Source: VXYL01 sp965200375
GTDB taxonomy: Bacteria > Pseudomonadota > Gammaproteobacteria > Pseudomonadales > Azotimanducaceae
DNA: 64,000 nucleotides
Assembly: GCA_965200375.1 (NCBI GenBank)
Contig: OZ241353.1
Coordinates: 558,001 to 622,000 of the forward strand
Reading direction: 5' to 3'
Position numbers and translations under genes: made by a program. Under the pieces are notes generated by a model. That model was not told the origin of the DNA. It searched no databases and saw only the letters and a program-made list of their open reading frames with translations. Shown here one piece after another: positions 44,566 to 52,976 of the stretch (the first letter of the stretch is position 1; every line of letters begins with the position of its first letter).

Positions 44566-45324
44566 TCAGTACATCCTGCCGTCGCAGTAGATGCGCTCGC
44601 CGGTGATGTAGACGTTCTGGTCGGAGACCAGGAAACGCACCACGTTGGCAACGTCTTCCGGCTGGCACACCTTGCCGAAGGGCATGGTGCTGTCCAGAGT
44701 GCGCATGTCCGTAACGCCGGCGGTGGCCTTCACCAGGCGCCGGCCCATCTCCGTCTCCACCAGACCCGGCGCCACGATGTTCACGCGGATGCCGTGCTCG
44801 CGCTCCTCCCGGGACAGCGTCACCGCCAGCGCCTCCATGGCGGCCTTCGCCATGTTGTAGGGACCGCCGTTGGCGGCAAGGCCCCGGGAGGCGACGCTGG
44901 AGATCATCACGATGTCGCCGCGTCCGAGGCGGCGCATCCGCGGAATCACCAGCTTCGAGAGGTAGTGCGAGCCGAACGCGTCCACGGCCACCACCCGCCG
45001 CAGTTCGGCGGGGTCCGTGTCCACCACCGAGAGCCCGCGGCTGGCGATGCCGGCGTTGTTCACCAGAATGCTCACCGGGCCGAGCTCCTCGGACACCATC
45101 GCCACCATCTCTTCGGCGCGCTCGAAATCGTCCACGGTGGCGAGATAGCGTCGCGCCTGGCCGCCCTCGGCGACGATGCGCTCCACGGTCTCCTGGGCGG
45201 CCTGCTCGTGGCGGCGGTAGTTCACCGCCACGGCCGCGCCGTCCGCCGCCAGCGCAAGGGCAATCGCGCGCCCGATGCCGCGCCCGCCGCCGGTGACGAG
45301 GGCGACTCGGCCGTGCAGCGGCAT
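44566..45324 (-). CDS. Short-chain dehydrogenase/reductase (FabG-like)
   Basis: An NAD(P)-dependent classical SDR of 252 residues. The cofactor loop is TGGGRGIGRA, then ILVNNAG and the catalytic YNMAK with upstream Ser in ISSVASRG. It resembles 3-oxoacyl-ACP reductases. ATG 45324 is taken; GTG 45363 would add 13 residues and leave 18 bp after the hydratase stop. Pairing with the enoyl-CoA hydratase suggests a CoA-thioester pathway. Confidence 0.87.
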   Translation of the reverse strand: MPLHGRVALVTGGGRGIGRAIALALAADGAAVAVNYRRHEQAAQETVERIVAEGGQARRYLATVDDFERAEEMVAMVSEELGPVSILVNNAGIASRGLSVVDTDPAELRRVVAVDAFGSHYLSKLVIPRMRRLGRGDIVMISSVASRGLAANGGPYNMAKAAMEALAVTLSREEREHGIRVNIVAPGLVETEMGRRLVKATAGVTDMRTLDSTMPFGKVCQPEDVANVVRFLVSDQNVYITGERIYCDGRMY

Positions 45325-45381
45325 CCGGCTGCCGGCGAGGCCCGGCCGGCTTCCCGCGGTCACTGCCGTGGCGGCGCGCGC

Positions 45382-46182
45382 CTAGCGTCCGAGGAACCGG
45401 GCGTCGCGTTTCTCGAAGAACGCCTGCACGCCTTCCCGATGGTCTTCGGTTCCGCCGGCGGCGGCCTGCAGCCGGGCTTCGAGGTCCAGCTGCTGTTCGT
45501 AGGCGTTGTGCCAGCTCGCCCAGTACAGGCGGCGGATGAGGGCCAGCGACCTGGGCCCTGCCGCCAGCTGCCGGGCGATGCCAAGGGCGCCTTCGAGCAG
45601 CGCCGCGTTGTCCTCGTACAGGCGGTTCACGAGCCCCCACTCGGCCGCCTTCGGGGCCGGCAGCCGTTCGGCGAGCAGCGACAGCTCCACCGCCCGCCCC
45701 CAGCCGATCAGCCGCGGCAGCAGGAACGTGGCGCCGCCGTCCGGCACCAGCCCGATGCGGGCGAAAGCCTGCAGAAAGAACGCCGTCCGGGAGGCGCACA
45801 CGATGTCCGCCATGATGGCGAAGCTCATGCCGACGCCGGCGGCAGCGCCGTTCACCGCGCTGACGATGGGCATGTCCAGATCCCGCAGCGTCAGCAGCAG
45901 CGGGTGGTAGCCGCCGCGCAGCGAGCTGCCGGCGCCGCCGCGGGCGGGATCCGCGAGGTTGGCCCCGGCGCAGAAGCCCCGGCCGGCGCCGGTGAGCAGC
46001 AGGCAGCGGACCTCGTTGGCGGGATCCTGCACCGCGCCGATGGCCGCGTGCAGACCGCCGAGCATCTCCGCGCCGATGGCGTTCATCACCTCCGGGTGGT
46101 CGAAGGTCAGCACGGCAACGGCGCCGCCACTCTCGCCATCCTCCGGGGCGTGCAGGTCCAAGGTGACTCTGTCGAAGTCCAA
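45382..46182 (-). CDS. Enoyl-CoA hydratase/isomerase family protein (PaaG-like)
   Basis: A crotonase-fold enzyme of 266 residues. The oxyanion region is GRGFCAGANLAD and NGAAAGVGMSFAIMADIV. The second catalytic segment reads GLVPDGGATFLLPRLIGW, with Asp where hydratases carry Glu, as in PaaG-type isomerases. TTG 46182 has GGGAGAG upstream. It precedes the SDR gene on the same strand. Confidence 0.87.
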   Translation of the reverse strand: MDFDRVTLDLHAPEDGESGGAVAVLTFDHPEVMNAIGAEMLGGLHAAIGAVQDPANEVRCLLLTGAGRGFCAGANLADPARGGAGSSLRGGYHPLLLTLRDLDMPIVSAVNGAAAGVGMSFAIMADIVCASRTAFFLQAFARIGLVPDGGATFLLPRLIGWGRAVELSLLAERLPAPKAAEWGLVNRLYEDNAALLEGALGIARQLAAGPRSLALIRRLYWASWHNAYEQQLDLEARLQAAAGGTEDHREGVQAFFEKRDARFLGR

Positions 46183-46317
46183 GCGAGCTCTCCCGTGCCG
46201 TGCGGCGACCGCCGCTTCCTTGGTTGACGATAACGCAACCGCCGCTGCATGGCAGCGGCGAGGTCGGCAGCGGGGGGTGCGGGATGGACCGAGTGCGCCG
46301 GCAGCCTCGCCAGGCGG

Positions 46318-46791
46318 CTACTGCTTCGCGTAGTGGGCGGCGACGGCCGGATGGACGAACTCGGAGATGTCGCCGCCGAGGCCGGCGATCTCCCGAACCC
46401 GGGAGGACGACAGGAAGGACCACTGGCGCGACGTGGGCAGCAGCACGTACTCGAGGTCCGGGTCCAGCGTCTGGTTCATGGCGATCATCTGGTATTCGTA
46501 GTCGAAGTCGGACATGGTGCGCAGGCCGCGGACCACGCACCGGCAGCTCTTGGCGCGCATGTAGTCCACAAGCAGGACGTTGAAGCCCTCCACCACCACC
46601 CGCTCGCCGAACTCCGCCAGCGCTTCCCGGCACAGCCGGATGCGAGTCGCCAGATAGGTCTCTGGATCCTTGTCTGCGGACGTGCCGACGGCGACGACCA
46701 CTTTGTCGAACAGACGCAGCGCCCGGGCCACGATGTCTCGGTGGCCGTAGGTGATCGGGTTGAAGCTGCCGGGATAGACGACGCTGGTCAT
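46318..46791 (-). CDS. coaD: Phosphopantetheine adenylyltransferase CoaD
   Basis: It makes dephospho-CoA from 4'-phosphopantetheine and ATP. The nucleotidyltransferase motif is VVYPGSFNPITYGHRD and the second is FLSSSRVREIAGLGGD; VVRGLRTMSDFDYEYQMI is also typical. ATG 46791 gives 157 residues, as in E. coli (159); the longer frame to 46836 has no support. It is divergent from trmL, with an 86-bp shared promoter region. Confidence 0.95.
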   Translation of the reverse strand: MTSVVYPGSFNPITYGHRDIVARALRLFDKVVVAVGTSADKDPETYLATRIRLCREALAEFGERVVVEGFNVLLVDYMRAKSCRCVVRGLRTMSDFDYEYQMIAMNQTLDPDLEYVLLPTSRQWSFLSSSRVREIAGLGGDISEFVHPAVAAHYAKQ

Positions 46792-46877
46792 CGGGTTGCG
46801 CCGGACGGTGACTGCGCGATAGTAGCGCAACGCCATTGCGAGGACCTGGGCCCAGGGGCCGGAGGAGGTGGAGAACA

Positions 46878-47378
46878 GTGCTTGGCATCGCCCTCGTGGC
46901 GCCGGAGATTCCGCCCAACACCGGCAGCATCATGCGCCTGGCCGCCAACGTGGGCGCCGAGCTGGCGTTGATCGAGCCGCTCGGCTTCGCGCTGGACGAC
47001 GCCAGGCTGCGGCGGGCGGGGCTGGACTATCGGCACCTGGCCCGCACCACCGTGTTTGCGAACTACGCCGCATTCGCGGCTGCGCTTGGCGGGCGGCGCG
47101 TACTGGCGTTCTCCGCGCGCGGCGTTCGACGCCACGACCAGGCCGCCTACCGCCAGGACGACGTGCTGCTGTTCGGTTGCGAGAGCGCTGGCCTGCCGGC
47201 CAGCTTGCTGGCCACCTTTGCGCCGGCGCACCGCTTGCGCATTCCAATGCGTCCCGGCTCGCGCAGCCTCAACCTGGCCAACGCCGCAGCCGTCGCCGTC
47301 TACGAAGCCTGGCGGCAGCTGGATTTCGAGGGCGCCGCGCCGCCCTCGCCTCGGGCGCCGGCGCCGGGCCAGTGCTAG
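46878..47378 (+). CDS. trmL: tRNA (cytidine/uridine-34 2'-O)-methyltransferase TrmL
   Basis: A SPOUT methyltransferase that modifies the wobble base of tRNA-Leu. Knot motifs are APEIPPNTGSIMRLAANVGA, VLLFGCESAGLP and RIPMRPGSRSLNLANAAAVAVYE. GTG 46878 follows a purine-rich GGAGGAGGTGGAG stretch and gives 166 residues. Its stop shares a CTAG with the convergent secB stop. Confidence 0.93.
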   Translation: MLGIALVAPEIPPNTGSIMRLAANVGAELALIEPLGFALDDARLRRAGLDYRHLARTTVFANYAAFAAALGGRRVLAFSARGVRRHDQAAYRQDDVLLFGCESAGLPASLLATFAPAHRLRIPMRPGSRSLNLANAAAVAVYEAWRQLDFEGAAPPSPRAPAPGQC

Positions 47379-47986
47379 CGGGCGTCGCCGTTGCCGCCGC
47401 CGTCTTCGGCAAAGCCGGCGTCTTCGGCAAAGCCGGCGTCTTCGGCAAAGCCGGCGTCTTCGGCAAAGCCGGCGTCTTCGGCAAAGCCGGCGTCTTCGGC
47501 AAAGCCGGCGTCTTCGGCGAAGCCGGCGTCTTCGGCGAAGCGGCGCTGGGCCTCGGCGTACAGGGCGTCGAAGTTCATCGGCGCCAGCAGGAACGGCGGG
47601 AAGCTGCCGCGAACGGCGAGGCTGTCCGCGGCTTCGCGCACGTAGGGGAACAGCGTCGCCGGGCAGGTGGTCGCCAGCACCCGCGCGCGGAGGGCGTCGT
47701 CCATGCCCTCGAGCCGAAAGATGCCGGCCTGCTGCACCTCGACGATCAGCGCCACCTCGTCGTCCTGCGGGTCCTCCGAGGCGGCGCGCACCTTGGCCTC
47801 CAAGGTGACGGTGAGGTTCACCTCGTAGCGGCTGCCCTCGAGGTGCCGGTTGCTGGCGTTGATGTCCACCTGCACTTTGGGCTGCCACTCGCCGGCGAAC
47901 ACGTCCGGCGCCTTCGGCGACTCGAAGGACGCATCGCGCAAGTAGATGCGCTCCACGGAAACCTGGGGGCCGGGCGCTGCGTCCAT
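47375..47986 (-). CDS. secB: Protein-export chaperone SecB with FAEDAG-repeat tail
   Basis: SecB holds preproteins unfolded for SecA. Residues 1-~148 are the SecB core (VSVERIYLRDASFESPKAP, WQPKVQVDINASNR, EVQQAGIFRL, ATTCPATLFPYVREA, FPPFLLAPMNFDALYA). Instead of the short usual C-terminus, the protein continues with FAEDAG seven times, then FAEDGGGNGDAR, adding ~50 acidic residues. In E. coli the C-terminal tail contacts the SecA zinc domain; how this tail would act is unknown. yibN lies 96 bp upstream; grxC, often between them, is missing. Confidence 0.93.
   Translation of the reverse strand: MDAAPGPQVSVERIYLRDASFESPKAPDVFAGEWQPKVQVDINASNRHLEGSRYEVNLTVTLEAKVRAASEDPQDDEVALIVEVQQAGIFRLEGMDDALRARVLATTCPATLFPYVREAADSLAVRGSFPPFLLAPMNFDALYAEAQRRFAEDAGFAEDAGFAEDAGFAEDAGFAEDAGFAEDAGFAEDAGFAEDGGGNGDAR
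47405..47548. repeat. Eight 18-bp tandem repeats within secB
   Basis: Units of TTCGGCAAAGCCGGCGTC start at 47405, 47423, 47441, 47459, 47477, 47495, 47513 and 47531. The first six are nearly perfect copies; the last two have GGCGAA. The repeat keeps the reading frame and encodes the FAEDAG units. Copy number could vary by slippage. Confidence 0.95.
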
Positions 47987-48082
47987 CGACTCGGCTCGGC
48001 CCCGCTAGTACCAAAGCCGCATTGGAGTGATGGTCCAGATCGGCAGCCGCGCCGCCATCCCATCCGTCGCTGCCACGGTTGG

Positions 48083-48499
48083 CTAGCGTTTCACGAGCGG
48101 CAGATTCTGGTTGCGCCACTCGGCGACGCCGCCCCGAAGCCGCGCCACGTTCGCAAAGCCGGCCTTGCGCAGCACCGTGCCGGCGCTGCCGGCGTGCTGG
48201 CCCATCTTGCAGGCCAGCACCACGGGCTTCTCCTTGTACTTGCCAAGCTCGGCAAGCCGCCCGGCGATGGCGGCGTGGGGGACGTTGACGGCATCGACGA
48301 TGTGGCCTTGCGAGAACTCGTTGGCGTCGCGCACGTCGATCACCACGGCGCCGTCGCGGTTGACCAGATTCACGAGTTCCTGGGCGCTCACGGAGCGGCC
48401 GCCTCGGGCCACCTCGTTGCGCACGAACAGCGCCAGCAGCAGCGCGAAAGCGCCGACCAGCAGCGGATGGTTGGCGACGAACTCGAACAGCTGCTCCAT
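48083..48499 (-). CDS. yibN: Membrane-anchored rhodanese YibN
   Basis: The 138-residue protein has an N-terminal membrane span (PLLVGAFALLLALFV) and a rhodanese domain with VVIDVRDANEFSQGHIVDAVN and the active-site loop LACKMGQHAGSA (Cys). YibN precedes grxC and secB in E. coli, and the same neighbourhood is kept here. Recent work ties YibN to the YidC/Sec region; here only the position supports that. It starts seven bases after the PEP-enzyme stop. Confidence 0.9.
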   Translation of the reverse strand: MEQLFEFVANHPLLVGAFALLLALFVRNEVARGGRSVSAQELVNLVNRDGAVVIDVRDANEFSQGHIVDAVNVPHAAIAGRLAELGKYKEKPVVLACKMGQHAGSAGTVLRKAGFANVARLRGGVAEWRNQNLPLVKR

Positions 48500-48506
48500 G
48501 CGGCGA

Positions 48507-51428
48507 TTATAGGGTCTCGCTGGCGGCCCCCTCGCCCTCCTGGTCGCGGGCGTCGTGGAGGAGCACCGTGCCGGCGTCGCCGTCGACGGTGAGCGTCTGC
48601 CCGTGCTTGATGCGCACCGTGCCGTTGCCGACGCCGAGCACCGCGGGAATCCCGTACTCCCGGGCGACGATGGAGCCGTGGGCGAGGATGCTGCCGATGT
48701 CCGTCACCAGCCCCACCGCATGGGCGAACAGCTGGGTCCACGCTGGCGTCGTCAACGGACTGACGAGGATCGTGCCCGGGCGCATGGCGTCGAAATCCTC
48801 GGGGCCAAGCACCACGCTGGCCGGGGCCGTGACCCGGCCGGAACTCACCGCGAAGCCGCGCATGGTGGCGCTGGCGTCGTCGTTCTTGATCTGCGTCTCC
48901 TTGAACGCGATGCCTTTGATTCGGCTTGCTTCCTCGGGAACCGTGCCCGGCGGGTGGTGGCGCTTGCGGGCCTCCCGCAGTTCGCGGCGCTCGGCAGCCA
49001 GGCGCCCGAGTTCCGGCAGCGCCTCGCCGCGTTCCCGGGCGGCGATGGCGCGGCGCAGCTCGGCGGTAACGAGGAAGTAGACGTCGTCGTGCTGCCCGAA
49101 CGTGCCGGCTTCTGTCAGCCGGCGGCCGAGTTCCCGCGCCATCGGCCGCAGCACGGGCCATGTGTAGCCCAGATGGAAGGCCACCTCCTCGCGGATGTGG
49201 TTGTACTTGCGGGCGAGCCACAGGCGAAAGCGGAACTGCCAGTAGGGCAGCCCGTCGAGCAGCCGGGCGATCTCCGCATGCTTTTCGTCGCGCACCGCCG
49301 CCGCCCGCCGCTCCTGCTCCCTGGGGTCGTAGTCCGCGTCCTGCACCATGCGCTTGAGGGTGGCGAACAGCGCCGAGGGGGCCTCCGCTTGCGGCGGCTC
49401 CACGAAGTCCAGGCTGTAGCCCTGGTGGCCGTAGCTGGCCAGGTAGCCGTCGAGGGCCTCGAGGACGGCGCCGCTGTCGTCCCGCTCGCGCAAGGCGCCC
49501 AGCAGGAACTTCGGCGGCGTGGCCAGCACCGTGAACGCCAGCGCTTCGCTCTTCCGCACCAGCCGGGCGATGGCGAACAGGTCCGCGTTGGCCTGCATGG
49601 CCTTCGAGGCGATGCCGGAGAGGAACTGGCCGCTGATGAAGTGGTGCTCCGGCAGCGTTTCGCGCAGAAAGCACTGCAGCTGGTCGTCCGTGCTCTTCGC
49701 CACGCCGAAGGTGTGGCTGGCGTTGCTGGACCAGTAGTAGCCCTCCTCGATGCCCAGCTCGCGGATGCCAGCCAGCAGCGTCTCGTCGGTTGCCGCGGCC
49801 ATGTCCAGCTGCCGCCATCGGGCCTCGGCGGCGAGCAGCCGCGGCCGCGTCACGTCGTGCCACTCCTCGAGCTGCCGGTCGTTCATCGCGGTGTTGTTGA
49901 AGGCGGTGTAGGTGGGGTTGTCGCTGGCCGGCATGGTCACCTCGAAGGCCACCGCGTCGCCGGCCTGCTGCGCCGCCCATGCATCGAAGGCCGTTCGGTC
50001 CTCCGGGGAGAGGGCCGCCAGGAAGCGCGCGAGGTCCGTCTTCGCCTGCTTGCTCTGGCGGGCCCGACCCTCCTGCACCGCCCGCTCCAGGGCGGTCGGC
50101 GGGCGCTTGCCCTGCTCGGCGCGGCCAGCCTCCTGTTCCGCCAGTTCCAGCTCCGGGCCGCCGGGGTTCTTCTCCGGCTGCTCCGACCGCTCCTGGGCGG
50201 AGTCCGAGGTCGAGTCGGATTCCGCGACAAGCTGCGGCCAGTCGAAGCGCTGGTAGGCGTAGCCGTTCAGGGTGACGAACAGCGGCCCGCCGCCCACCAT
50301 GAGGCTCTTGCCCTTGCGCGGCGACTCGAGCCCCTCGGTGAGATACACCTCTTCGAACAGCGGGCAGATGGGGTCCGGCATGTTCTCCACGATCTGGCGG
50401 CGGGAGAGGTAGCGCGCCGGCGGTTTCGGCGCCCACTCCACGGCAATCGGCTGCACCGGCAGGTTGGTGATGGGGCGCGACTGCAGCAGCCGCAGCTTGC
50501 CGCCGCAGAAGGCCCACTCGATGTCCTGGGGAGTTCCGTGCAGCGCCTCGACCTCGAGGGCCGTTTCGGCGAGCTGGCGCAGCATGGCAGCCGTCAACGC
50601 CGCCCGCTGGCGTTCCTTCGCCGGCACCTCCGCAAGCCGCGTGCCCTGCTTGCCGTCGGCGACGATCTGGCGTTCCTTGGCGCCGATGTCGGTTCGCTTC
50701 GCCGCCAAGGTGCGGCGATCGAGGACGTAGGTGTCCGGCGTGACCTGGCCGCCCACCACCGCCTCGCCGAGGCCGAAGCTGGCGTTGACGACCATCTCGC
50801 TGCGCTCGCCGGTGGCGGGATTGGCCGTGAACAGGATGCCGGACACCTCCGCCGGCACCATCGCCTGCACCACCACCGCCATGCTCACCGCGCCATGGTC
50901 CACGCCGTTGCGATGCCGGTAGCTGATGGCTTGCGGCGTCCACAGCGACGCCCAGCACTTTCTCGCCGCCGCAACCACGGCATCGGCGCCGGCGACGTTG
51001 AGGAACGTCTCCTGCTGCCCGGCGAAGGAGAGATCCGGCAGATCCTCCGCGGTGGCGGATGAGCGCACCGCCACCGCCGGCGCATTCGGCAAGCTGCCGT
51101 AGGCGGCCGCTATCGCGCCCGCGATGTCGTCCGCCACGGCATGCGAACCGAACAGCGACTGAATGTCGGCCGCGGCCTGCTCGAAGGACACGGCGCCCTG
51201 CTTGAGCGCCGGCCGAGCCAGCGCCAGGATGCGCGCCTGCAGCGCGTGATCGGCCACGAACCGACGGTACGCGGCGGTGGCGATCTGGAATCCTCCGGGC
51301 ACGTCGAAGCCGGCCCGGGCCAGACGCGCCAGGGAGCGCCCCTTGCCGCCAACGACTTCGAGCCCGTCCTCCGGCGTGTCGAGGGGCAGGATGAAGGGCC
51401 GGGCGCTGGGCGCGGCAGACGCGGACAT
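48507..51428 (-). CDS. PEP-synthase/rifampicin-phosphotransferase-like enzyme
   Basis: The 973-residue protein has an N-terminal ATP-grasp PEP/pyruvate-binding domain (VVGGKGRSLARLARAG, AVRSSATAEDLPDLSFAGQQ, DIEWAFCGGKLRLLQSRPI) and a C-terminal swivelling phosphohistidine domain (SPLTTPAWTQLFAHA, GSILAHGSIVAREYGIPAV with the His). The middle is not the PEP-synthase TIM barrel but the alpha-helical region of RPH-type enzymes, with a charged low-complexity insert at about 400-470. RPH proteins phosphorylate rifampicin; relatives have unknown substrates. Antibiotic resistance is therefore only a possibility. It lies 58 bp after the gene at 51487. Confidence 0.82.
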   Translation of the reverse strand: MSASAAPSARPFILPLDTPEDGLEVVGGKGRSLARLARAGFDVPGGFQIATAAYRRFVADHALQARILALARPALKQGAVSFEQAAADIQSLFGSHAVADDIAGAIAAAYGSLPNAPAVAVRSSATAEDLPDLSFAGQQETFLNVAGADAVVAAARKCWASLWTPQAISYRHRNGVDHGAVSMAVVVQAMVPAEVSGILFTANPATGERSEMVVNASFGLGEAVVGGQVTPDTYVLDRRTLAAKRTDIGAKERQIVADGKQGTRLAEVPAKERQRAALTAAMLRQLAETALEVEALHGTPQDIEWAFCGGKLRLLQSRPITNLPVQPIAVEWAPKPPARYLSRRQIVENMPDPICPLFEEVYLTEGLESPRKGKSLMVGGGPLFVTLNGYAYQRFDWPQLVAESDSTSDSAQERSEQPEKNPGGPELELAEQEAGRAEQGKRPPTALERAVQEGRARQSKQAKTDLARFLAALSPEDRTAFDAWAAQQAGDAVAFEVTMPASDNPTYTAFNNTAMNDRQLEEWHDVTRPRLLAAEARWRQLDMAAATDETLLAGIRELGIEEGYYWSSNASHTFGVAKSTDDQLQCFLRETLPEHHFISGQFLSGIASKAMQANADLFAIARLVRKSEALAFTVLATPPKFLLGALRERDDSGAVLEALDGYLASYGHQGYSLDFVEPPQAEAPSALFATLKRMVQDADYDPREQERRAAAVRDEKHAEIARLLDGLPYWQFRFRLWLARKYNHIREEVAFHLGYTWPVLRPMARELGRRLTEAGTFGQHDDVYFLVTAELRRAIAARERGEALPELGRLAAERRELREARKRHHPPGTVPEEASRIKGIAFKETQIKNDDASATMRGFAVSSGRVTAPASVVLGPEDFDAMRPGTILVSPLTTPAWTQLFAHAVGLVTDIGSILAHGSIVAREYGIPAVLGVGNGTVRIKHGQTLTVDGDAGTVLLHDARDQEGEGAASETL

Positions 51429-51486
51429 CGACGCTCGCCCGCTCAGGCCAAGGAAGGCTTGCGCCGCGGGCCGCCGCCGGACGCTC

Positions 51487-52140
51487 TCAAACGGGTTCCC
51501 GCTCCGCCGGGGCCACCGCGCACAGCGCCAGGAACTCCCGCTTTTGCGAATCCGTCATCTCTGCGAACAGCGGCACGCCCAGGTCGGTGGTGGGCAGGCC
51601 GGCGAACTCCGGCGACGGCGCCTGCAGGCTGGCGGCGATGTTGTGCAGGCCGCCGCCTTCCTCGGCGCCCTTGCCGAGCGCGGCGGCAATCGCCGGCGGC
51701 CACGCCGGCTTCGGCCCGCCGCCGAGTTCGAGGGGATTGGGCCGTCCGACATGGGCCGCGATGGCCGCGTACAGGACCTGCTCCTCCGCCGAGCGCTGCC
51801 GCTGGCCGGCGCGCCCGTACTTGCTGCGGGACTGGTTGCAGATGGCCGCCCAGGGCATCTCCACGTGGAAGCCCGGCAGCGCCCGGCAGGCCGCCGGCGC
51901 ACCGTCGCCGCCAGTGATCTCGCCGTCCTTCACCATGATGTAGTAGGCGGACATCGCCCGCCCGCCGGCCAGCAGCCGCGCCGGCGGATGGGTGTAGATT
52001 TCGCTGAACCCCCACTCGATGCCAGCCGGCAGGTCGCCCTCGCGCAGCAGCCGCGCACCGTACCTGGCACAGGCCTCGCACCAGGCCAGCGACCCGAACT
52101 CGCCCACCGGCCGCAGGGCCGTCACGTCGATGCCGGCCAT
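51487..52140 (-). CDS. Hypothetical protein upstream of the PEP enzyme
   Basis: The 217-residue soluble protein opens GIDVTALRPVGEFGSLAWCEAC and contains EWGFSEIYTHPPARLL, YYIMVKDGEITGG and EMPWAAICNQSRSKYG. It ends TDSQKREFLALCAVAPAEREP. No family is recognised. ATG 52140 has AAGGA five bases upstream and is preferred over the longer frame to 52197. It is the first gene of an apparent operon with the PEP enzyme and yibN, so a role tied to that enzyme's substrate is possible. Confidence 0.6.
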   Translation of the reverse strand: MAGIDVTALRPVGEFGSLAWCEACARYGARLLREGDLPAGIEWGFSEIYTHPPARLLAGGRAMSAYYIMVKDGEITGGDGAPAACRALPGFHVEMPWAAICNQSRSKYGRAGQRQRSAEEQVLYAAIAAHVGRPNPLELGGGPKPAWPPAIAAALGKGAEEGGGLHNIAASLQAPSPEFAGLPTTDLGVPLFAEMTDSQKREFLALCAVAPAEREPV

Positions 52141-52287
52141 CGCTGTCCTTGCCCCTCGAAGGACGCCTAGCGTAGTGGGGGCCTGTACCGCGGTCAACGG
52201 TCTGCACTGCCCATCGCATCACCTCTGGCGGCCTGCGGGCGCTTGCCGTGGTAAGTTAGCGGCACGAACCGCCGACGTATCGATGCG

Positions 52288-52968
52288 ATGACTGACCTGC
52301 ACCTCCCGGCCCTGGCCCGAGCCTTCCACGAGGACGGCTTCGTGGAGCTGCGGGGCTATCTTGCCGGGGCCGCGTTCGAGGACTTCAAGCGGCGCGCGGT
52401 TGCGCTGGTGGCACGGCTCGATGCGTTGGACGGCGGTCCGAGCCGGGCGCGTTCGGCCAAGTACGCGACGGTGCGCAAGGGGCTTGAACGGCACGATCCG
52501 TGGGCGCGGGACTTCCTCCATCGAGGGCCGCAGGTGCCGATCATCGAAGGGCTCCTTGGCGATGCCGTGCCGGCGAGCTTCGGCTGGTTCGGCAAGCGTC
52601 CGCGGGAAACGGATCGCGTGGCGCCCCACGTGGACGCCGTGGGGCGCTCGCCGTCGGCCGGCGCGACGATGTGGATAGCGCTGGATCCGATCTCCCGGCG
52701 CAGCGGCTGTCTGCACTACCTGCGCCGCTCCCACAAGCAGTCCTTCGAGACGAGCCTCGACATCGACGTGAGCGCCCATCTGGCCGACGCCCAAGCCATG
52801 GAGGCGGCACCGGGGGATGCGTTCATCCACAGCGCCCGCACGGTCCACTGGAGCGAGAACAACCAGACCGACGTGCCGCGCCGAGCCGTGGCGCTGTTCT
52901 ACTGGAGCCGCAGCGCCGCCAACGGCACCGGGGCCGGAGCGGCGCCTGGCAAGACGGCAGCTGCCTAG
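52288..52968 (+). CDS. Phytanoyl-CoA dioxygenase (PhyH) family protein
   Basis: A 2-oxoglutarate/Fe(II)-dependent oxygenase of 226 residues. The iron ligands are H-x-D in APHVDAVGRS and the distal His in HSARTVHWSENNQTD; CLHYLRRSHKQS is typical of the family. ATG 52288 is the start. The sulfatase gene follows nine bases after its stop, so both probably serve the same substrate, perhaps a sulfated or phosphonylated organic compound. Confidence 0.85.
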   Translation: MTDLHLPALARAFHEDGFVELRGYLAGAAFEDFKRRAVALVARLDALDGGPSRARSAKYATVRKGLERHDPWARDFLHRGPQVPIIEGLLGDAVPASFGWFGKRPRETDRVAPHVDAVGRSPSAGATMWIALDPISRRSGCLHYLRRSHKQSFETSLDIDVSAHLADAQAMEAAPGDAFIHSARTVHWSENNQTDVPRRAVALFYWSRSAANGTGAGAAPGKTAAA

Positions 52969-52976
52969 CCTGGCCG

